A DNA stretch of 64,000 bases from an uncultured Roseburia sp. (GTDB lineage Bacteria; Bacillota; Clostridia; Lachnospirales; Lachnospiraceae). The stretch's first letter is position 1, and each line of letters begins with the position of its first letter. Position numbers and translations under genes: made by a program. Shown in pieces: positions 7,619 to 17,066 of the stretch. Location: the NCBI GenBank assembly GCA_947567625.1, contig CANONN010000010.1, forward strand, positions 1 to 64,000. The letters run 5' to 3'. Below the pieces are notes generated by a model. It ran no database searches. It was not told the origin of the DNA and saw nothing but the letters and a program-made list of their open reading frames with translations.

Positions 7619-8740
7619 ATGCCAAGAAGGGGAGAAAACATTTATAAGCGCAGAGACGGAAGATGGGAGGCGCGCTATCTGGCAAAGCGGAACGAGGACG
7701 GCAGAGCCGTCTACCGTTCCGTTTATGCAAACACCTACCTGGAGGTGAAAGAAAAACGCGAGATAGCCAGACAGTCAGTGGGCAGCGAAGAGAAAAAGGA
7801 AACGGGCTATCGTTTTTCGTATGTGCTGGACAAATGGCTGGCGTACAACAGCGGATGTTTGAAAAAGCAGACAATCGCGAAGTACAGGCATTGTATCGAA
7901 AAGCACATTTTGCCGGAACTGGGAGAGATTGCGGTCGAAGAGCTCTGTGCAGATACGATCAATCAATTTTATTGCCATAAGTTAGAGCATGGGGGAAAGG
8001 ACGGCTGCGAGCTTTCGAGGAATTATGTCCGCACCATGTCGATTATTATATCTTCTGCGCTGCAATATGCGGTCAGCGAGGGCTGGCGGGAGCCGCTGCG
8101 CGGACAAATCCTGCGGCCCAAAATCGAGAACAAAAAAATTCATGTCATGAGCCGCAAAGAGCAGATGCAGTTAGAAAACATGCTGGGAAATCGGCCGTCG
8201 GGCGCGGCGCTTGCTGTCTATATCAGCCTTCACGCGGGTCTGCGCATCGGCGAGATCTGCGCGCTTAGGTGGAATGACATTGATTTTGCGGAGGGGCTTA
8301 TGTATGTCAACAGTTCCGTGGTGCGCATTAACGAAGAGCATCATGTGATATTAAAAGTTGACGCGCCTAAGAGCGAGACTTCCATGCGTGTGATTCCGCT
8401 GTCAGAGCATCTGCTTGATGTGTTGAAAGAGGAGCGCAGACATGCAAGTTCGGTTTATGTCGTGGCGGGCGTCAGGCAGAAAGAATTTATGAATCCGCGG
8501 ACGCTCGAAAACCGGTATAAAAAAATATTGCGGCAAAGCGGTTTGGAGGATATGACCTTTCACACACTTCGCCATACGTTTGCCACCCGGTGTGTCGAGA
8601 GCGGTATGGACACCAAATCTTTGAGTGAGATTCTCGGACACTCCAAAGTCAATATTACCCTGGACACATATGTACATTCATCCCTGGAGTTAAAGCGCAA
8701 TGCCGTTAAGCGTCTGGATGATATGCTTTTCTGGAGTTAA
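7619..8740 (+). CDS. Tyrosine recombinase (integrase/invertase family)
   Basis: The 373-residue protein has an N-terminal AP2-like arm-binding region (RRDGRWEARY), a SAM-like core-binding domain (residues ~60-160) and a complete catalytic domain: R209 in AGLRIGEICALRW, a Lys in APKSETSMRVIPL, H315 and R318 in HTLRHTF, H341 in LGHSKV, and nucleophile Y351 in TLDTYVH. I chose ATG 7619, which has AGGAGG seven bases upstream; an in-frame start at 7520 adds 33 residues without family similarity. There is no excisionase, phage or conjugation gene nearby. Inverted copies of a recombination core flank the gene, so it probably inverts its own segment instead of integrating an element. Confidence 0.9.
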   Translation: MPRRGENIYKRRDGRWEARYLAKRNEDGRAVYRSVYANTYLEVKEKREIARQSVGSEEKKETGYRFSYVLDKWLAYNSGCLKKQTIAKYRHCIEKHILPELGEIAVEELCADTINQFYCHKLEHGGKDGCELSRNYVRTMSIIISSALQYAVSEGWREPLRGQILRPKIENKKIHVMSRKEQMQLENMLGNRPSGAALAVYISLHAGLRIGEICALRWNDIDFAEGLMYVNSSVVRINEEHHVILKVDAPKSETSMRVIPLSEHLLDVLKEERRHASSVYVVAGVRQKEFMNPRTLENRYKKILRQSGLEDMTFHTLRHTFATRCVESGMDTKSLSEILGHSKVNITLDTYVHSSLELKRNAVKRLDDMLFWS

Positions 8741-8887
8741 AACGCGAAAGCGCAATGCCATATCACCACCGGGAGGATTTTTCCTGAGATGAAAGCAGGC
8801 GATGTGCGGTGCTTTTGGGACATTTCTGGTCAAAAATCTGGCAGGGAGAGCACGGGTCTGCCGGAACAAGGGCAGGGAAACGGTTGA

Positions 8888-8913
8888 TTCGTAGAAGCAG
8901 CAGTTCTACGAAT
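8888..8913 (-). repeat. Right inverted repeat / recombination site (IRR)
   Basis: Exact reverse complement of 7422-7447: arms TTCGTAGAA and TTCTACGAA with spacer GCAGCAG. It lies 58 bp before the first codon of the Tad operon. The 147 bp between the recombinase stop and this repeat hold no gene and no convincing promoter. Confidence 0.85.
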
Positions 8914-8970
8914 CGAACGGCGGCTTTTCAAAATATTTAAGACCAAAGATGCCTGTGATGGAGACGACAT

Positions 8971-10035
8971 ATGAAAATACATCTTGCGTTGTTAGAAAAC
9001 GATAAATCATATCTCAACCGCATTATTTCCGTTTTCAATACAAAATATGCGGATAAATTGGAAATCTACTCCTTTACCGAAAAGCAGACGGCGCTTTCTG
9101 CCTTGCGTGCGTATCGAATCGATGTATTGCTGGCGGGGGAATCTTTTGATATCGAACGGGAAGAAGTTCCGCCGCGGTGCGGTTTTGCCTATCTGGTGGA
9201 TACCGCGGATATCGAGTCTGTGCGCGGGGAAGCGGCTCTGTGTAAGTTTCAGAAAGCGGAATTGATCTATAAGCAGATCTTGAGTATTTTTTCCGACAAG
9301 ACGTCGGCGATCACCGGGGTTGGTTCGGAACATGCGCAGGGGGGAAAAGTGATTGCCTTTTTTTCCGTGTCCGGCGGTACCGGTTGTTCGACCGCGGCCG
9401 CGGCCGGCGCAATATTTCTGGCGAGAAAAGGGAAAAAGGTGCTCTATCTCAACCTCGAGACATTCGGCAATCCGGATCTGTTCTTTCAGGGAGAAGGGCA
9501 CGGGACGTTTGAAGATATTATCTATGCGGTGAAGAGCAAAAAGAGCAATCTTTATCTGAAGCTGGAGAGCGTGGTCAGACGGGATGAGACGGGGGTCTTT
9601 TTCTTCTCAAAGACGCCGGTTGCCCTGGATATGAATGAATTAAAAGAAGAAGAAATCCGGCGGATTGTGGCGGAGGCGCGTACCTCGTGCGAATACGAAT
9701 ATATTATACTCGACATGGCATTTTCTTTTCAGAAAGAACGGCTGGGGCAGTTTTGCGAGTGCAGCCAGGTCGTGATGGTTTCGGATGGTTCCGTGATTTC
9801 AAATAATAAGGCGGAGCGCATGTTAGAAGCGCTGGAAATCATGGAACGGCAGCAGGATAAAAATCTTTTGGGGCGGCTTTGCATATTGTATAACCGTTTT
9901 AGCAGCCATACCTCCGAGAAGTTTAAAAACCGGGATATTCATGAAATCGGCGGTATAAAGCGCTATGAAGGATATGAAATCAAAGATCTGTTGCAGGAAT
10001 TATCGAGGCTCCCGGTTTTTGACAGCATTATTTGA
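8971..10035 (+). CDS. tadZ: TadZ/CpaE-like pilus-localising ATPase
   Basis: The 354-residue protein has an atypical receiver-like N-terminal domain (about 1-105, without a clear phospho-acceptor) and a ParA/MinD-type domain beginning GKVIAFFSVSGGTGCST near residue 127. In ParA-like proteins the second Walker A lysine sits where this protein has cysteine (GGTGCST), as in many TadZ proteins with weakened ATPase activity. The later YIILDMAF corresponds to the Walker B/A' region. TadZ marks the polar site where the Tad secretion machine assembles. It is the first gene of the Tad operon, beginning 58 bp from the right recombination site, with GGAG before its ATG. Confidence 0.8.
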   Translation: MKIHLALLENDKSYLNRIISVFNTKYADKLEIYSFTEKQTALSALRAYRIDVLLAGESFDIEREEVPPRCGFAYLVDTADIESVRGEAALCKFQKAELIYKQILSIFSDKTSAITGVGSEHAQGGKVIAFFSVSGGTGCSTAAAAGAIFLARKGKKVLYLNLETFGNPDLFFQGEGHGTFEDIIYAVKSKKSNLYLKLESVVRRDETGVFFFSKTPVALDMNELKEEEIRRIVAEARTSCEYEYIILDMAFSFQKERLGQFCECSQVVMVSDGSVISNNKAERMLEALEIMERQQDKNLLGRLCILYNRFSSHTSEKFKNRDIHEIGGIKRYEGYEIKDLLQELSRLPVFDSII

Positions 10036-10075
10036 TGGATGAAGCATTAGAGACGGTCTCATGGGAGGTATGTAG

Positions 10076-11314
10076 TTGCATTTTGAGGAAGAACAAAAGA
10101 TTATAGAAGAGATTAAGAAATATGTTACCGAAAACCTGCCGCTTAGGCAGCTTTCCGACGAACAGCTCGAGGAAAACGTGAAAGAAATAACGGAGCGCCA
10201 TCTTACAGGTCAGTATGTGCCGGTCACGCAAAAAGTCTCGATCGCGGAACAGGTGTACAGTAGTATCCGCGGGTTCGGGCTGTTGGACGTGATCATCAAA
10301 GATGAGACGATCACCGAGGTTATGATTAACGGGCCAAAGCACATCTTTATCGAGCAAAACGGACGGTTGTCCCGTCTGGAGAGACAGTTTGAGAGCAAAG
10401 AGCGCCTTGAGGATATTATACAAAGAATCGTCGGCCTGGCGGGGCGGGAGGTCAATCAGGCCAATCCGATCTGCGATACGAGGCTGCCAGACGGGTCTCG
10501 TGTCAATGTGGTGCTGCCCCCGATCGCCCTGTGCGGGCCGACGCTCACTATCCGCAAGTTTTCCAAAACGCCGATGACGATTGAAAAGCTGATACAATAC
10601 GGTTCCATCACGAAAGAGATCGCCGATCAATTGGAGGTGCTTGTCCGGGCAAAATACAATATTTTTATCAGCGGCGGTACAGGGTCGGGAAAAACGACAT
10701 TTTTAAATGCATTGTCCAACTATATCCCCGGCGACGAGCGCGTCATAACAATCGAGGATTCGGCGGAGCTTCAGATTGTCGGCGTGCAGAACCTGGTGAG
10801 CCTGGAGACGCGAAACGCCAATGCCTCCGGCGCGGGACAAATCACGATACGCGATCTCATCAAGTCTTCGCTGCGTATGCGGCCGGAGCGCATTGTGGTC
10901 GGGGAAGTCCGCGGCGGGGAGGCGCTTGATATGCTGCAGGCTATGAATACCGGGCATGACGGCTCGCTCTCCACCGGACATGCAAATTCGACGCAGGATA
11001 TGCTAAGCCGCTTGGAGACAATGGTACTGCAGGGCGCCCCCGGGCTTCCGCTGGAGGCGATCCGGCAGCAGATTGCCTCGGCAGTCGATATTATCATACA
11101 TCTCTCCAGACTGCGCGACAAAACGAGAAAGACCATGGAGATCACGGAGGTGGTAGAGTATCGGGACGGGAAGATTGTGCTAAACCCGCTGTACCGGTTT
11201 GAGGAGAGCGAGGAGAGCAGCTTGACAAAGGTGGTCGGCAGTTTGCGAAGAACAAAAAATCCGCTGCAAAACGATTTTAAGCTGCGTCTGGCAGGTTATC
11301 GTGGAGAGATATGA
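10076..11314 (+). CDS. tadA: TadA/CpaF secretion ATPase
   Basis: The 412-residue type II/IV secretion ATPase has an N-terminal domain ending in TEVMINGPKHIFIEQNGRL, the Walker A motif SGGTGSGKTT near residue 200, the Asp box around ITIEDSAELQ, Walker B in RIVVGEVRGGEALDML, and the His box GHDGSLSTGHANS. It powers Flp pilin extrusion as a cytoplasmic hexamer working with TadB/TadC. The start is TTG at 10076 with GGGAGG seven bases upstream; the nearby ATG at 10070 runs straight into a stop codon. It lies 40 bp after tadZ. Confidence 0.95.
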   Translation: MHFEEEQKIIEEIKKYVTENLPLRQLSDEQLEENVKEITERHLTGQYVPVTQKVSIAEQVYSSIRGFGLLDVIIKDETITEVMINGPKHIFIEQNGRLSRLERQFESKERLEDIIQRIVGLAGREVNQANPICDTRLPDGSRVNVVLPPIALCGPTLTIRKFSKTPMTIEKLIQYGSITKEIADQLEVLVRAKYNIFISGGTGSGKTTFLNALSNYIPGDERVITIEDSAELQIVGVQNLVSLETRNANASGAGQITIRDLIKSSLRMRPERIVVGEVRGGEALDMLQAMNTGHDGSLSTGHANSTQDMLSRLETMVLQGAPGLPLEAIRQQIASAVDIIIHLSRLRDKTRKTMEITEVVEYRDGKIVLNPLYRFEESEESSLTKVVGSLRRTKNPLQNDFKLRLAGYRGEI

Positions 11315-11495
11315 CAGAAAAGTTGCGTTTGACAAGCGGCCGAGCAAGAAAGCAGCCGTACAGAGCCAAGGGATGACGACAAGCGGCTGGTCAAAAAGGT
11401 GTGGCTAAAATAATGGACACCGTCTATAGATTTAGCAGAGAAAGGTATGGTTTAAGAATATGACAGGCGAGGAAACAACACAGGAGAGCGAGCGC

Positions 11496-12401
11496 ATGAA
11501 GACGCTAAAAAAAGGGCAGCAACACAGCGAACAGCAGCGAAAAAGCGATAAGATGCAAAGCAGTGAAAAGCGGCAAAAAGAAAAGATGCGAAGAAGAGAA
11601 AAGAAAGGGAGCAACGAGAAGAAACAAAAAGAAGTGTATGTCCCGATTGCAGGATTAATCGGCGGGGCCACTGATTATCATGTGTATGATATGCAGTGGA
11701 ACGATCGCTTGATCGCGGCTCTGATCGGATTTGGCGCTGCGTTTATCGTCATTTATGTTTTTTTTCGTGCGATTCCTGTGGGAATCTTGGCCGGCGTGTG
11801 CTGCATCGTCCCGGCGCAGAAGCTTTACCGCGATTATAAGATAAAAAAGAGGCAGCAAAATCTGCTGTTGCAGTTTAAAGATCTGCTCGAATCCCTGGCA
11901 GCTTCGTACTCCGCAGGGCAAAATACGATGGGTGCGTTCGGTGACGCAAAAACCGATATGATCTCGATTTATGGGGAGGACGCGGATATTGTCCGCGAGG
12001 TGGAGATGATCGCGGGAGGCATGTTAAATAATATGACGATCGAGGCGCTGCTTGATAATTTCGCCAAGCGCAGCGGCCTTGCGGACGCAGAGAGCTTTGC
12101 CAACGTGTTTGAGGTGGCGAACCGGCAGGGCAGCAATCTAAATCGTGTGATTGCGGAGAGCCGTGAGATGATTAACGATAAGATCGAGATCGAGATGGAG
12201 ATTGCGACGATGCTGCAGGGCAATAAGAACGAGCTCAACGTCATGGCGTTGATGCCGATCGTGATTTTCCCGTGCTTAAACGGCCTGGGCGGGGAGACGA
12301 CGGCCAATACGCCTGTAAATGTGGTGGTAAAAATCGTCTGTATTGCCATTTTTGTGGGAGCTTATTTCCTGGGCAGAAAGCTGGTAGACATAAAAGTGTA
12401 G
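11496..12401 (+). CDS. tadB: TadB-like inner-membrane platform protein
   Basis: About 301 residues. A very charged, Lys/Gln-rich N-terminal tail (~45 residues) is followed by two membrane segments (LIAALIGFGAAFIVIYVFF and IPVGILAGVCCIVPA), a type II secretion F domain (FKDLLESLAASYSAGQNTMGAF...), and C-terminal membrane helices. TadB and TadC form the platform that TadA engages. I prefer ATG 11496, with AGGAG nine bases upstream, over the in-frame ATG at 11460, whose nearest RBS is 14 bases away. The 181 bp upstream of it hold no recognisable gene. Confidence 0.85.
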   Translation: MKTLKKGQQHSEQQRKSDKMQSSEKRQKEKMRRREKKGSNEKKQKEVYVPIAGLIGGATDYHVYDMQWNDRLIAALIGFGAAFIVIYVFFRAIPVGILAGVCCIVPAQKLYRDYKIKKRQQNLLLQFKDLLESLAASYSAGQNTMGAFGDAKTDMISIYGEDADIVREVEMIAGGMLNNMTIEALLDNFAKRSGLADAESFANVFEVANRQGSNLNRVIAESREMINDKIEIEMEIATMLQGNKNELNVMALMPIVIFPCLNGLGGETTANTPVNVVVKIVCIAIFVGAYFLGRKLVDIKV

Positions 12402-12414
12402 AGGGAGGAAGAAG

Positions 12415-13269
12415 ATGCAGTATATGATCATGTCGTTGGCGACGCTTGCCGTGCTTGGCTGGTTTGCATTGTGTGTCAAATACAAAGATGGCTTTGACGC
12501 AGTGATTGCCAGTATAGATGAAGAGAGTTACCGGATGCCGGAATTGTTTTTTGCAGGATTTGGCATCATGGATTTGATTCATTTCGACCTGAGTTCCCGC
12601 AAGGCCAGAAAGCGGATTCATGAGATTGCGGAGATTTACGGAAAGAAATATGCCCAGTATCATTACTATGTGACAAAAGGCGGCGAGTTTACTTATGGTT
12701 ATCTGGCATTTTCGCTGATGAGTCTTTTGGCGGCGCTGGCCGGGAGAATCGAATTGCTTATGGCAGGAATTATATTGGTCGTGCTGGTGGTCGTGCATTT
12801 GGAACAGGATTTGGACAGTAAGCTTTCCGACAGAAGGGACGAGCTGCTGTCGGAATTTCCGCAGGTACTCTCAAAGCTGGCGTTGCTTGTCAATTCCGGT
12901 ATGGTTATGCGGGAGGCGTGGGAGAAAGTGGCGGACGCCGGCGAGGGCGTAATCTATCAGGAGATGAGGACGGCTGTACAGGAATTCCACAATGGGTTAT
13001 CGGAGCTTGAGGTGTACCGCAATTTTGCGGAGCGCTGCGGGTTAAAGGAAATCAGGCGGTTTTCCTCGACGATGATACAAAATCTCCAGAAAGGCAACGC
13101 ACAGATCGCATATTTCCTGCGCGAGATGTCGGATGAGATGTGGGAGGAGAAAAAGCACCTCGCTAAGCGCAAGGGAGAGGCGATCAATTCCAAGCTGATG
13201 CTGCCGACCGGCCTGATTTTTATCGGGATTCTGGTGATGGTGATGGTCCCGGCGTTTACGGCCATGTAG
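12415..13269 (+). CDS. tadC: TadC-like inner-membrane platform protein
   Basis: 284 residues: an N-terminal membrane helix, a soluble stretch, a hydrophobic pair (about residues 96-125), then a type II secretion F domain (DELLSEFPQVLSKLALLVNSGMVMREAWEKV...) and a final helix LIFIGILVMVMVPAFTAM. It partners TadB in the pilus platform. GGGAGG precedes the ATG, which is 13 bp after tadB, so the two are co-translated neighbours. Confidence 0.88.
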   Translation: MQYMIMSLATLAVLGWFALCVKYKDGFDAVIASIDEESYRMPELFFAGFGIMDLIHFDLSSRKARKRIHEIAEIYGKKYAQYHYYVTKGGEFTYGYLAFSLMSLLAALAGRIELLMAGIILVVLVVVHLEQDLDSKLSDRRDELLSEFPQVLSKLALLVNSGMVMREAWEKVADAGEGVIYQEMRTAVQEFHNGLSELEVYRNFAERCGLKEIRRFSSTMIQNLQKGNAQIAYFLREMSDEMWEEKKHLAKRKGEAINSKLMLPTGLIFIGILVMVMVPAFTAM

Positions 13270-13322
13270 GGTTATAATTCATGCAGATGATTATAATAAA
13301 AAAACAATGGAGGTACATAGGT

Positions 13323-13589
13323 ATGAAAAAGGTAGAACAAAAGGCAATGGAGTGGTATGTGAAAGGAAAATGCAGGCTCTTGGGGTTAAAGGACCGTTTT
13401 TTGCATGAGGAAAAAGGAGCCAATACCATGGTGGAAATTGTGGTGGTGATCGCGCTGGTTGTCGTCGTAGCCGGCATTTTCAGGGAGCAGTTGATGGCTG
13501 TGGTTACCTCTGCATTTCAACAGGTGACAGAATTTATTGGAGGCGATGGCGGCGATGCGGGAGGCGTCGCAGGTCTGATCGGACGGTAA
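13323..13589 (+). CDS. flp: Flp1-type pilin
   Basis: The 88-residue protein has a basic leader, the prepilin motif EEKGANTMVE, a hydrophobic assembly helix (IVVVIALVVVVAGIF) and a short Gly/Asp-rich tail, the pattern of Flp1/type IVb pilins. It should be cleaved by the TadV peptidase encoded 4 kb downstream, near the G-A of KGANTMVE, leaving Glu at or near position +5 of the mature pilin. ATG 13323 has GGAGG nine bases upstream; an in-frame ATG at 13281 would add a non-conserved 14-residue extension. Confidence 0.85.
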   Translation: MKKVEQKAMEWYVKGKCRLLGLKDRFLHEEKGANTMVEIVVVIALVVVVAGIFREQLMAVVTSAFQQVTEFIGGDGGDAGGVAGLIGR

Positions 13590-13600
13590 GGAGAGAGAGC

Positions 13601-14323
13601 TTGAGACAACAAACACAGCGCGGCGCGGTCATGGTGGAGGCGGCGATCTATTTTCCCATCGTCATTGGCGTCGCAGTGACCATGATTTATATGGGGCTCT
13701 TCCAGATGCAGGAGAGCGCCTTGGGATATGTGGCGGAGCGCATTGTCACGGAGGCCGCGCGCGAGGAAGCCTATCCGGGGTATTCTGTTTTTGGCATGAA
13801 TGAAGGTCGTGCCGTGGATTTTGCCTGGAGCGGGAACACACCGGCACGATCGGACGTGGAAACGCACTACAGGGAGCGGCACCGCACGCCGGGAAGGCTG
13901 TACCGGGAATTCGGGCAGATTGCGTCGCGCTTTGGCCTAAGCGGCGGCAGGGAGAGCTATTATGAGACAAAATATGCAGCCGCCACAGCCGGCATTACGA
14001 TGATCAGCGCAGGTACCATAAAGACGCCGGAGGTAGCGTTTGATATGGGATTCTTTTCATCTAAGGTGACGGTAAAAATCAGGCACACCTTTGAGGTTCC
14101 CGGCATCATCCGCTATCTGGGCATAGAGGACGAACAATTTACCCTGACGACGACCGCCACAAAAAATATTGTCAATCCCAGCGAGTTTGTGCGCAACACG
14201 GACCTGGCGTGGGATGCGACCAATTATTTGATGGAAAAACTGGGACTGGAAAAAAAGTTTCAGTCGTTCGTGAGCAAGACAGGGGATATCATAGAAAAAA
14301 TATTGAATCCGGGGGCATGGTAA
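13601..14323 (+). CDS. TadE-like pseudopilin
   Basis: The 240-residue protein begins RQQTQRGAVMVEAAIYFPIV, the TadE motif with conserved Glu and an N-terminal membrane helix, followed by an extracytoplasmic domain. It starts at TTG 13601, supported by AAGGAG seven bases upstream. TadE/F proteins are minor pseudopilins processed by TadV. It lies 11 bp after the pilin gene. Confidence 0.8.
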   Translation: MRQQTQRGAVMVEAAIYFPIVIGVAVTMIYMGLFQMQESALGYVAERIVTEAAREEAYPGYSVFGMNEGRAVDFAWSGNTPARSDVETHYRERHRTPGRLYREFGQIASRFGLSGGRESYYETKYAAATAGITMISAGTIKTPEVAFDMGFFSSKVTVKIRHTFEVPGIIRYLGIEDEQFTLTTTATKNIVNPSEFVRNTDLAWDATNYLMEKLGLEKKFQSFVSKTGDIIEKILNPGAW

Positions 14324-14376
14324 GTGAAAAATGTGTCCGTTTTTAAATGGACGCTGCCGGTAGAATGGAGCAAAAG

Positions 14377-17055
14377 ATGAGAGCATGTGGTCGCCACCGC
14401 GGCGCAATTTCTGTATTTTTAACGTTGATACTACTGCCCACTGTCGTGTTTGGCGGCCTTGTGACAGACGCGGTAAGGGTGTATCAGGCCAAAGGGCTGA
14501 TTTCGGAGGCGGGAGAGCTGGCGATGAACGCCGGGCTCTCCTATTATGACGGTGCGCTTAAAAATGCGTACGGATTACTGGCATTGGAAAAAATGCCGGA
14601 GGATTTGGATATCGAGCAATATTTTGTCAATACCCTGCGCGCCTCCGGTTTGGAGGGGGCAAAAGACGTCAAGAGTATGATGGACTTACAGGTAGAAGGC
14701 GGCAGTTTCCAGGTCTACGGTGTCGACGGCTCTAAGATATATGAGACGGAAGCCGAGAAGATGCAGATTTTAGAATATATGAAATACCGGGCGCCGGTCT
14801 GCATCGGGGAACAATTGTTAGAAAAGCTGGGGCAGATCAAAAATTCCAAAAAACAGGTGGAGGTCATAGACGCGCAGCTGGATTTTTCGGATTCTCTGGA
14901 TGACTTGCAGGAGGCTTGCGAGAAAGCGAAGGAGGCGCTCGATTCCTACTGTGATCTGCTCGAGGAGGAACCGGCTCTGACGAGGCAGACGCTGGAAGCT
15001 GAATTTGTATACCTGCAAAGTGAATTGCGGGAGGCGGCGACCTGGATATTCGTGCTCGATGTGATCGATCATGATACCACCGCCGATCATGAGGACGACT
15101 TTATCGCATCAATGGAAAATTTTAACTCCGCGGCGCAGTATCTGCCACTGGAGAGTGAGCTGCCATTTATGTCGGGAGCGGATTTTGCGGCAGCGCTTGC
15201 GGATTATATGAGCTGTGCGTCGAGCATGGCCGGTATTTTGGAAAAAATAGCGCCCTCTAATGATATTGGCGCTGCGGTGGCAAATAGAATCAGCATGGTG
15301 GATGAGGATGAGCAAGAGCAGATCGAAAATATCTACAGCGAATGTATAGAGCTGAATGCGAGATTTTCGGCATTTTATTTTGTGCTTCAGGATAAGGCTG
15401 AAGAAAAATTAAAGGCCGCCTGGGAACATTTGCCCTGGTGGGTAGAGCGCTTGGGATTTGTAATGGAGCAGATCGATAAGGCGTCCCAGTGTCTGGATGA
15501 TTTGAATCAGAAACTTGCGATAGCGCAGGAAAAACATAAGACATGGACGGATAAGGTCGGTGAGCTGCCGGATGGCGGCGGAGAGTTTAAAAGTACCATG
15601 ACAAGCGAGGCCGACGAGACAAAAGATTTACTGGATGAACAAAAGCTTCTGGCATTAAAACAGAAGCTGGCGGACAGCAGAGCGCTATGGGCACAGATGA
15701 GAGGAGAGTTATTGGCAACGTCGTTTTGTCAGCAATCTCTTGGCAGGGAATATGACTACAATTGTTACCCTGCGGCCAGACAGGCGGTGCGAAACTGGCA
15801 TTTGACGAATACACGGTATAACCTGCTGCGGGAGGCAAGCGACGCGGCAATAGATTTCGTGGGGGACGGGAGCCATATCGACACTTATTATCGCGGGCAG
15901 CTTCCGGCCAATATGCCGCCGTCTGTCCGGGACGACGAATTTTATAAAAAGCTCCAGGAAATATGCAGGGAAAAGCGTCCCAAAGACGAGAAATACCACA
16001 ATTATAAAGAGGATACCAACAACTGGCTGAAGAAATTAGGCACATCGGTGACGGGCGACGGGATAAACGGCCTGGCTGATATTGACTGGGACGAAAAACC
16101 CCTGCCGAGCACAGTGCTCAGCCAGTCGGGCGCGGATGCGGAATCTGATTATGATGACCAGAACGATATCAACTGCGAGAAAAAGAATGAACGCAAAAAG
16201 GCAGTCAAAAACGCGAGAAAATCGATCGATTCGGTTGGAAAGTTTTTGACGACGCTCTCGGAGCTGACGGAGGAAGCGATCGAAAATCTCTATCTCACGG
16301 CATATGGCATAGAGATGTTTTCTTATTATACGGTGGATAAAGAACAGACGGAATACGACGGAGAAGTGACGCAACGCGCCGAAGTGAAATCATTGAGCGG
16401 CGATGATCTGACCAAGCATAAGCTCTACCGCTCGGAAGTCGAATATATGCTTTGGGGGCAGAAGAATGTGCAGGAGAATGTCAAAAACACCAGGCTGCTG
16501 CTCTACGGGGTGCGGCTGGTATTTAACATGATCTATGCGTTTAGCGACAGCCAGGTGAGTCTCATGAGCGAAACGATGGCGGCGGCGCTCTCCTGCGGCG
16601 TGGCGTTTTTGATTCCGATTTTTAAAGCGGTTATTAAGGTAGGAATTGCGATCGCGGAGACGGCGCTTGACGTCACAGACCTGATGGCGGGCAAACACGT
16701 CGGGCTGCTGAAGGATAAATATACCAGGCAGGTGGAGGTGCCCGGCTTTTTGACGCGCACCAATCTGGCCGGGAAGAAGCCGATTACGATGAATTACCGG
16801 GAATATCTGACTCTGTTTTTATTGATAAAAACGTTTGGTTCGCTCGAAGCCAAGACACTCGCGCGGATTGCGGACTGTATTCAGTTAAATACCGAGCTGG
16901 ATATCACGCAGTCTTATACCATGCTGGCCGTCTGCGCCAAGGTGAACGTGCGCACGGCCTTTATGAAAAAGGTATCGGCCCTGCCCGACGGCGGCGGTGG
17001 CGGCGCGGTGAGCGGCGAATATACGGTCACATTTAAGAGCGCACTGGGTTATTGA
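14377..17055 (+). CDS. DUF5702-type Tad-locus surface protein
   Basis: 892 residues. The N-terminus, GAISVFLTLILLPTVVFGG, is a TadG-like membrane helix; a long coiled, acidic extracytoplasmic region follows, with a hydrophobic stretch near residues 725-755 (MAAALSCGVAFLIPIFKAV). This matches the DUF5702 proteins found in clostridial Tad loci, probably minor pilus or assembly components. ATG 14377 has GGAG six bases upstream and places RACGRHRGAISV at the start; the in-frame ATGs at 14347 and 14365 lack a good RBS. Its stop overlaps the RBS of the next gene. Confidence 0.8.
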   Translation: MRACGRHRGAISVFLTLILLPTVVFGGLVTDAVRVYQAKGLISEAGELAMNAGLSYYDGALKNAYGLLALEKMPEDLDIEQYFVNTLRASGLEGAKDVKSMMDLQVEGGSFQVYGVDGSKIYETEAEKMQILEYMKYRAPVCIGEQLLEKLGQIKNSKKQVEVIDAQLDFSDSLDDLQEACEKAKEALDSYCDLLEEEPALTRQTLEAEFVYLQSELREAATWIFVLDVIDHDTTADHEDDFIASMENFNSAAQYLPLESELPFMSGADFAAALADYMSCASSMAGILEKIAPSNDIGAAVANRISMVDEDEQEQIENIYSECIELNARFSAFYFVLQDKAEEKLKAAWEHLPWWVERLGFVMEQIDKASQCLDDLNQKLAIAQEKHKTWTDKVGELPDGGGEFKSTMTSEADETKDLLDEQKLLALKQKLADSRALWAQMRGELLATSFCQQSLGREYDYNCYPAARQAVRNWHLTNTRYNLLREASDAAIDFVGDGSHIDTYYRGQLPANMPPSVRDDEFYKKLQEICREKRPKDEKYHNYKEDTNNWLKKLGTSVTGDGINGLADIDWDEKPLPSTVLSQSGADAESDYDDQNDINCEKKNERKKAVKNARKSIDSVGKFLTTLSELTEEAIENLYLTAYGIEMFSYYTVDKEQTEYDGEVTQRAEVKSLSGDDLTKHKLYRSEVEYMLWGQKNVQENVKNTRLLLYGVRLVFNMIYAFSDSQVSLMSETMAAALSCGVAFLIPIFKAVIKVGIAIAETALDVTDLMAGKHVGLLKDKYTRQVEVPGFLTRTNLAGKKPITMNYREYLTLFLLIKTFGSLEAKTLARIADCIQLNTELDITQSYTMLAVCAKVNVRTAFMKKVSALPDGGGGGAVSGEYTVTFKSALGY

Positions 17056-17066
17056 AGGAGGGACAG

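Larger units (their letters stand above)
7423..8912. other. Putative invertible DNA segment (self-encoded inversion switch)
   Basis: The segment is bounded by inverted copies of one 9-7-9 recombination core and contains a single gene, an intact tyrosine recombinase. Recombination between sites in opposite orientation inverts the DNA between them. The left flank is the promoter region of a minus-strand regulator; the right flank leads to the Tad pilus operon 58 bp away. The outward promoter at 7485-7513 would, after inversion, lie at about 8822-8850 and read right into tadZ. The repeats and promoter are seen directly; the switching is inference. Confidence 0.7.

Noticed and set aside
7619-8740. 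Recombinase as the integrase of a prophage or conjugative element
   Set aside because: No phage, transfer or excision genes are nearby, and the flanking sites are inverted; integration would leave direct repeats.
8884-8912. Promoter directly upstream of tadZ (TTGATT, 17 bp, TACGAA)
   Set aside because: The -10 is poor and the match falls inside the recombination repeat, so it is probably chance.
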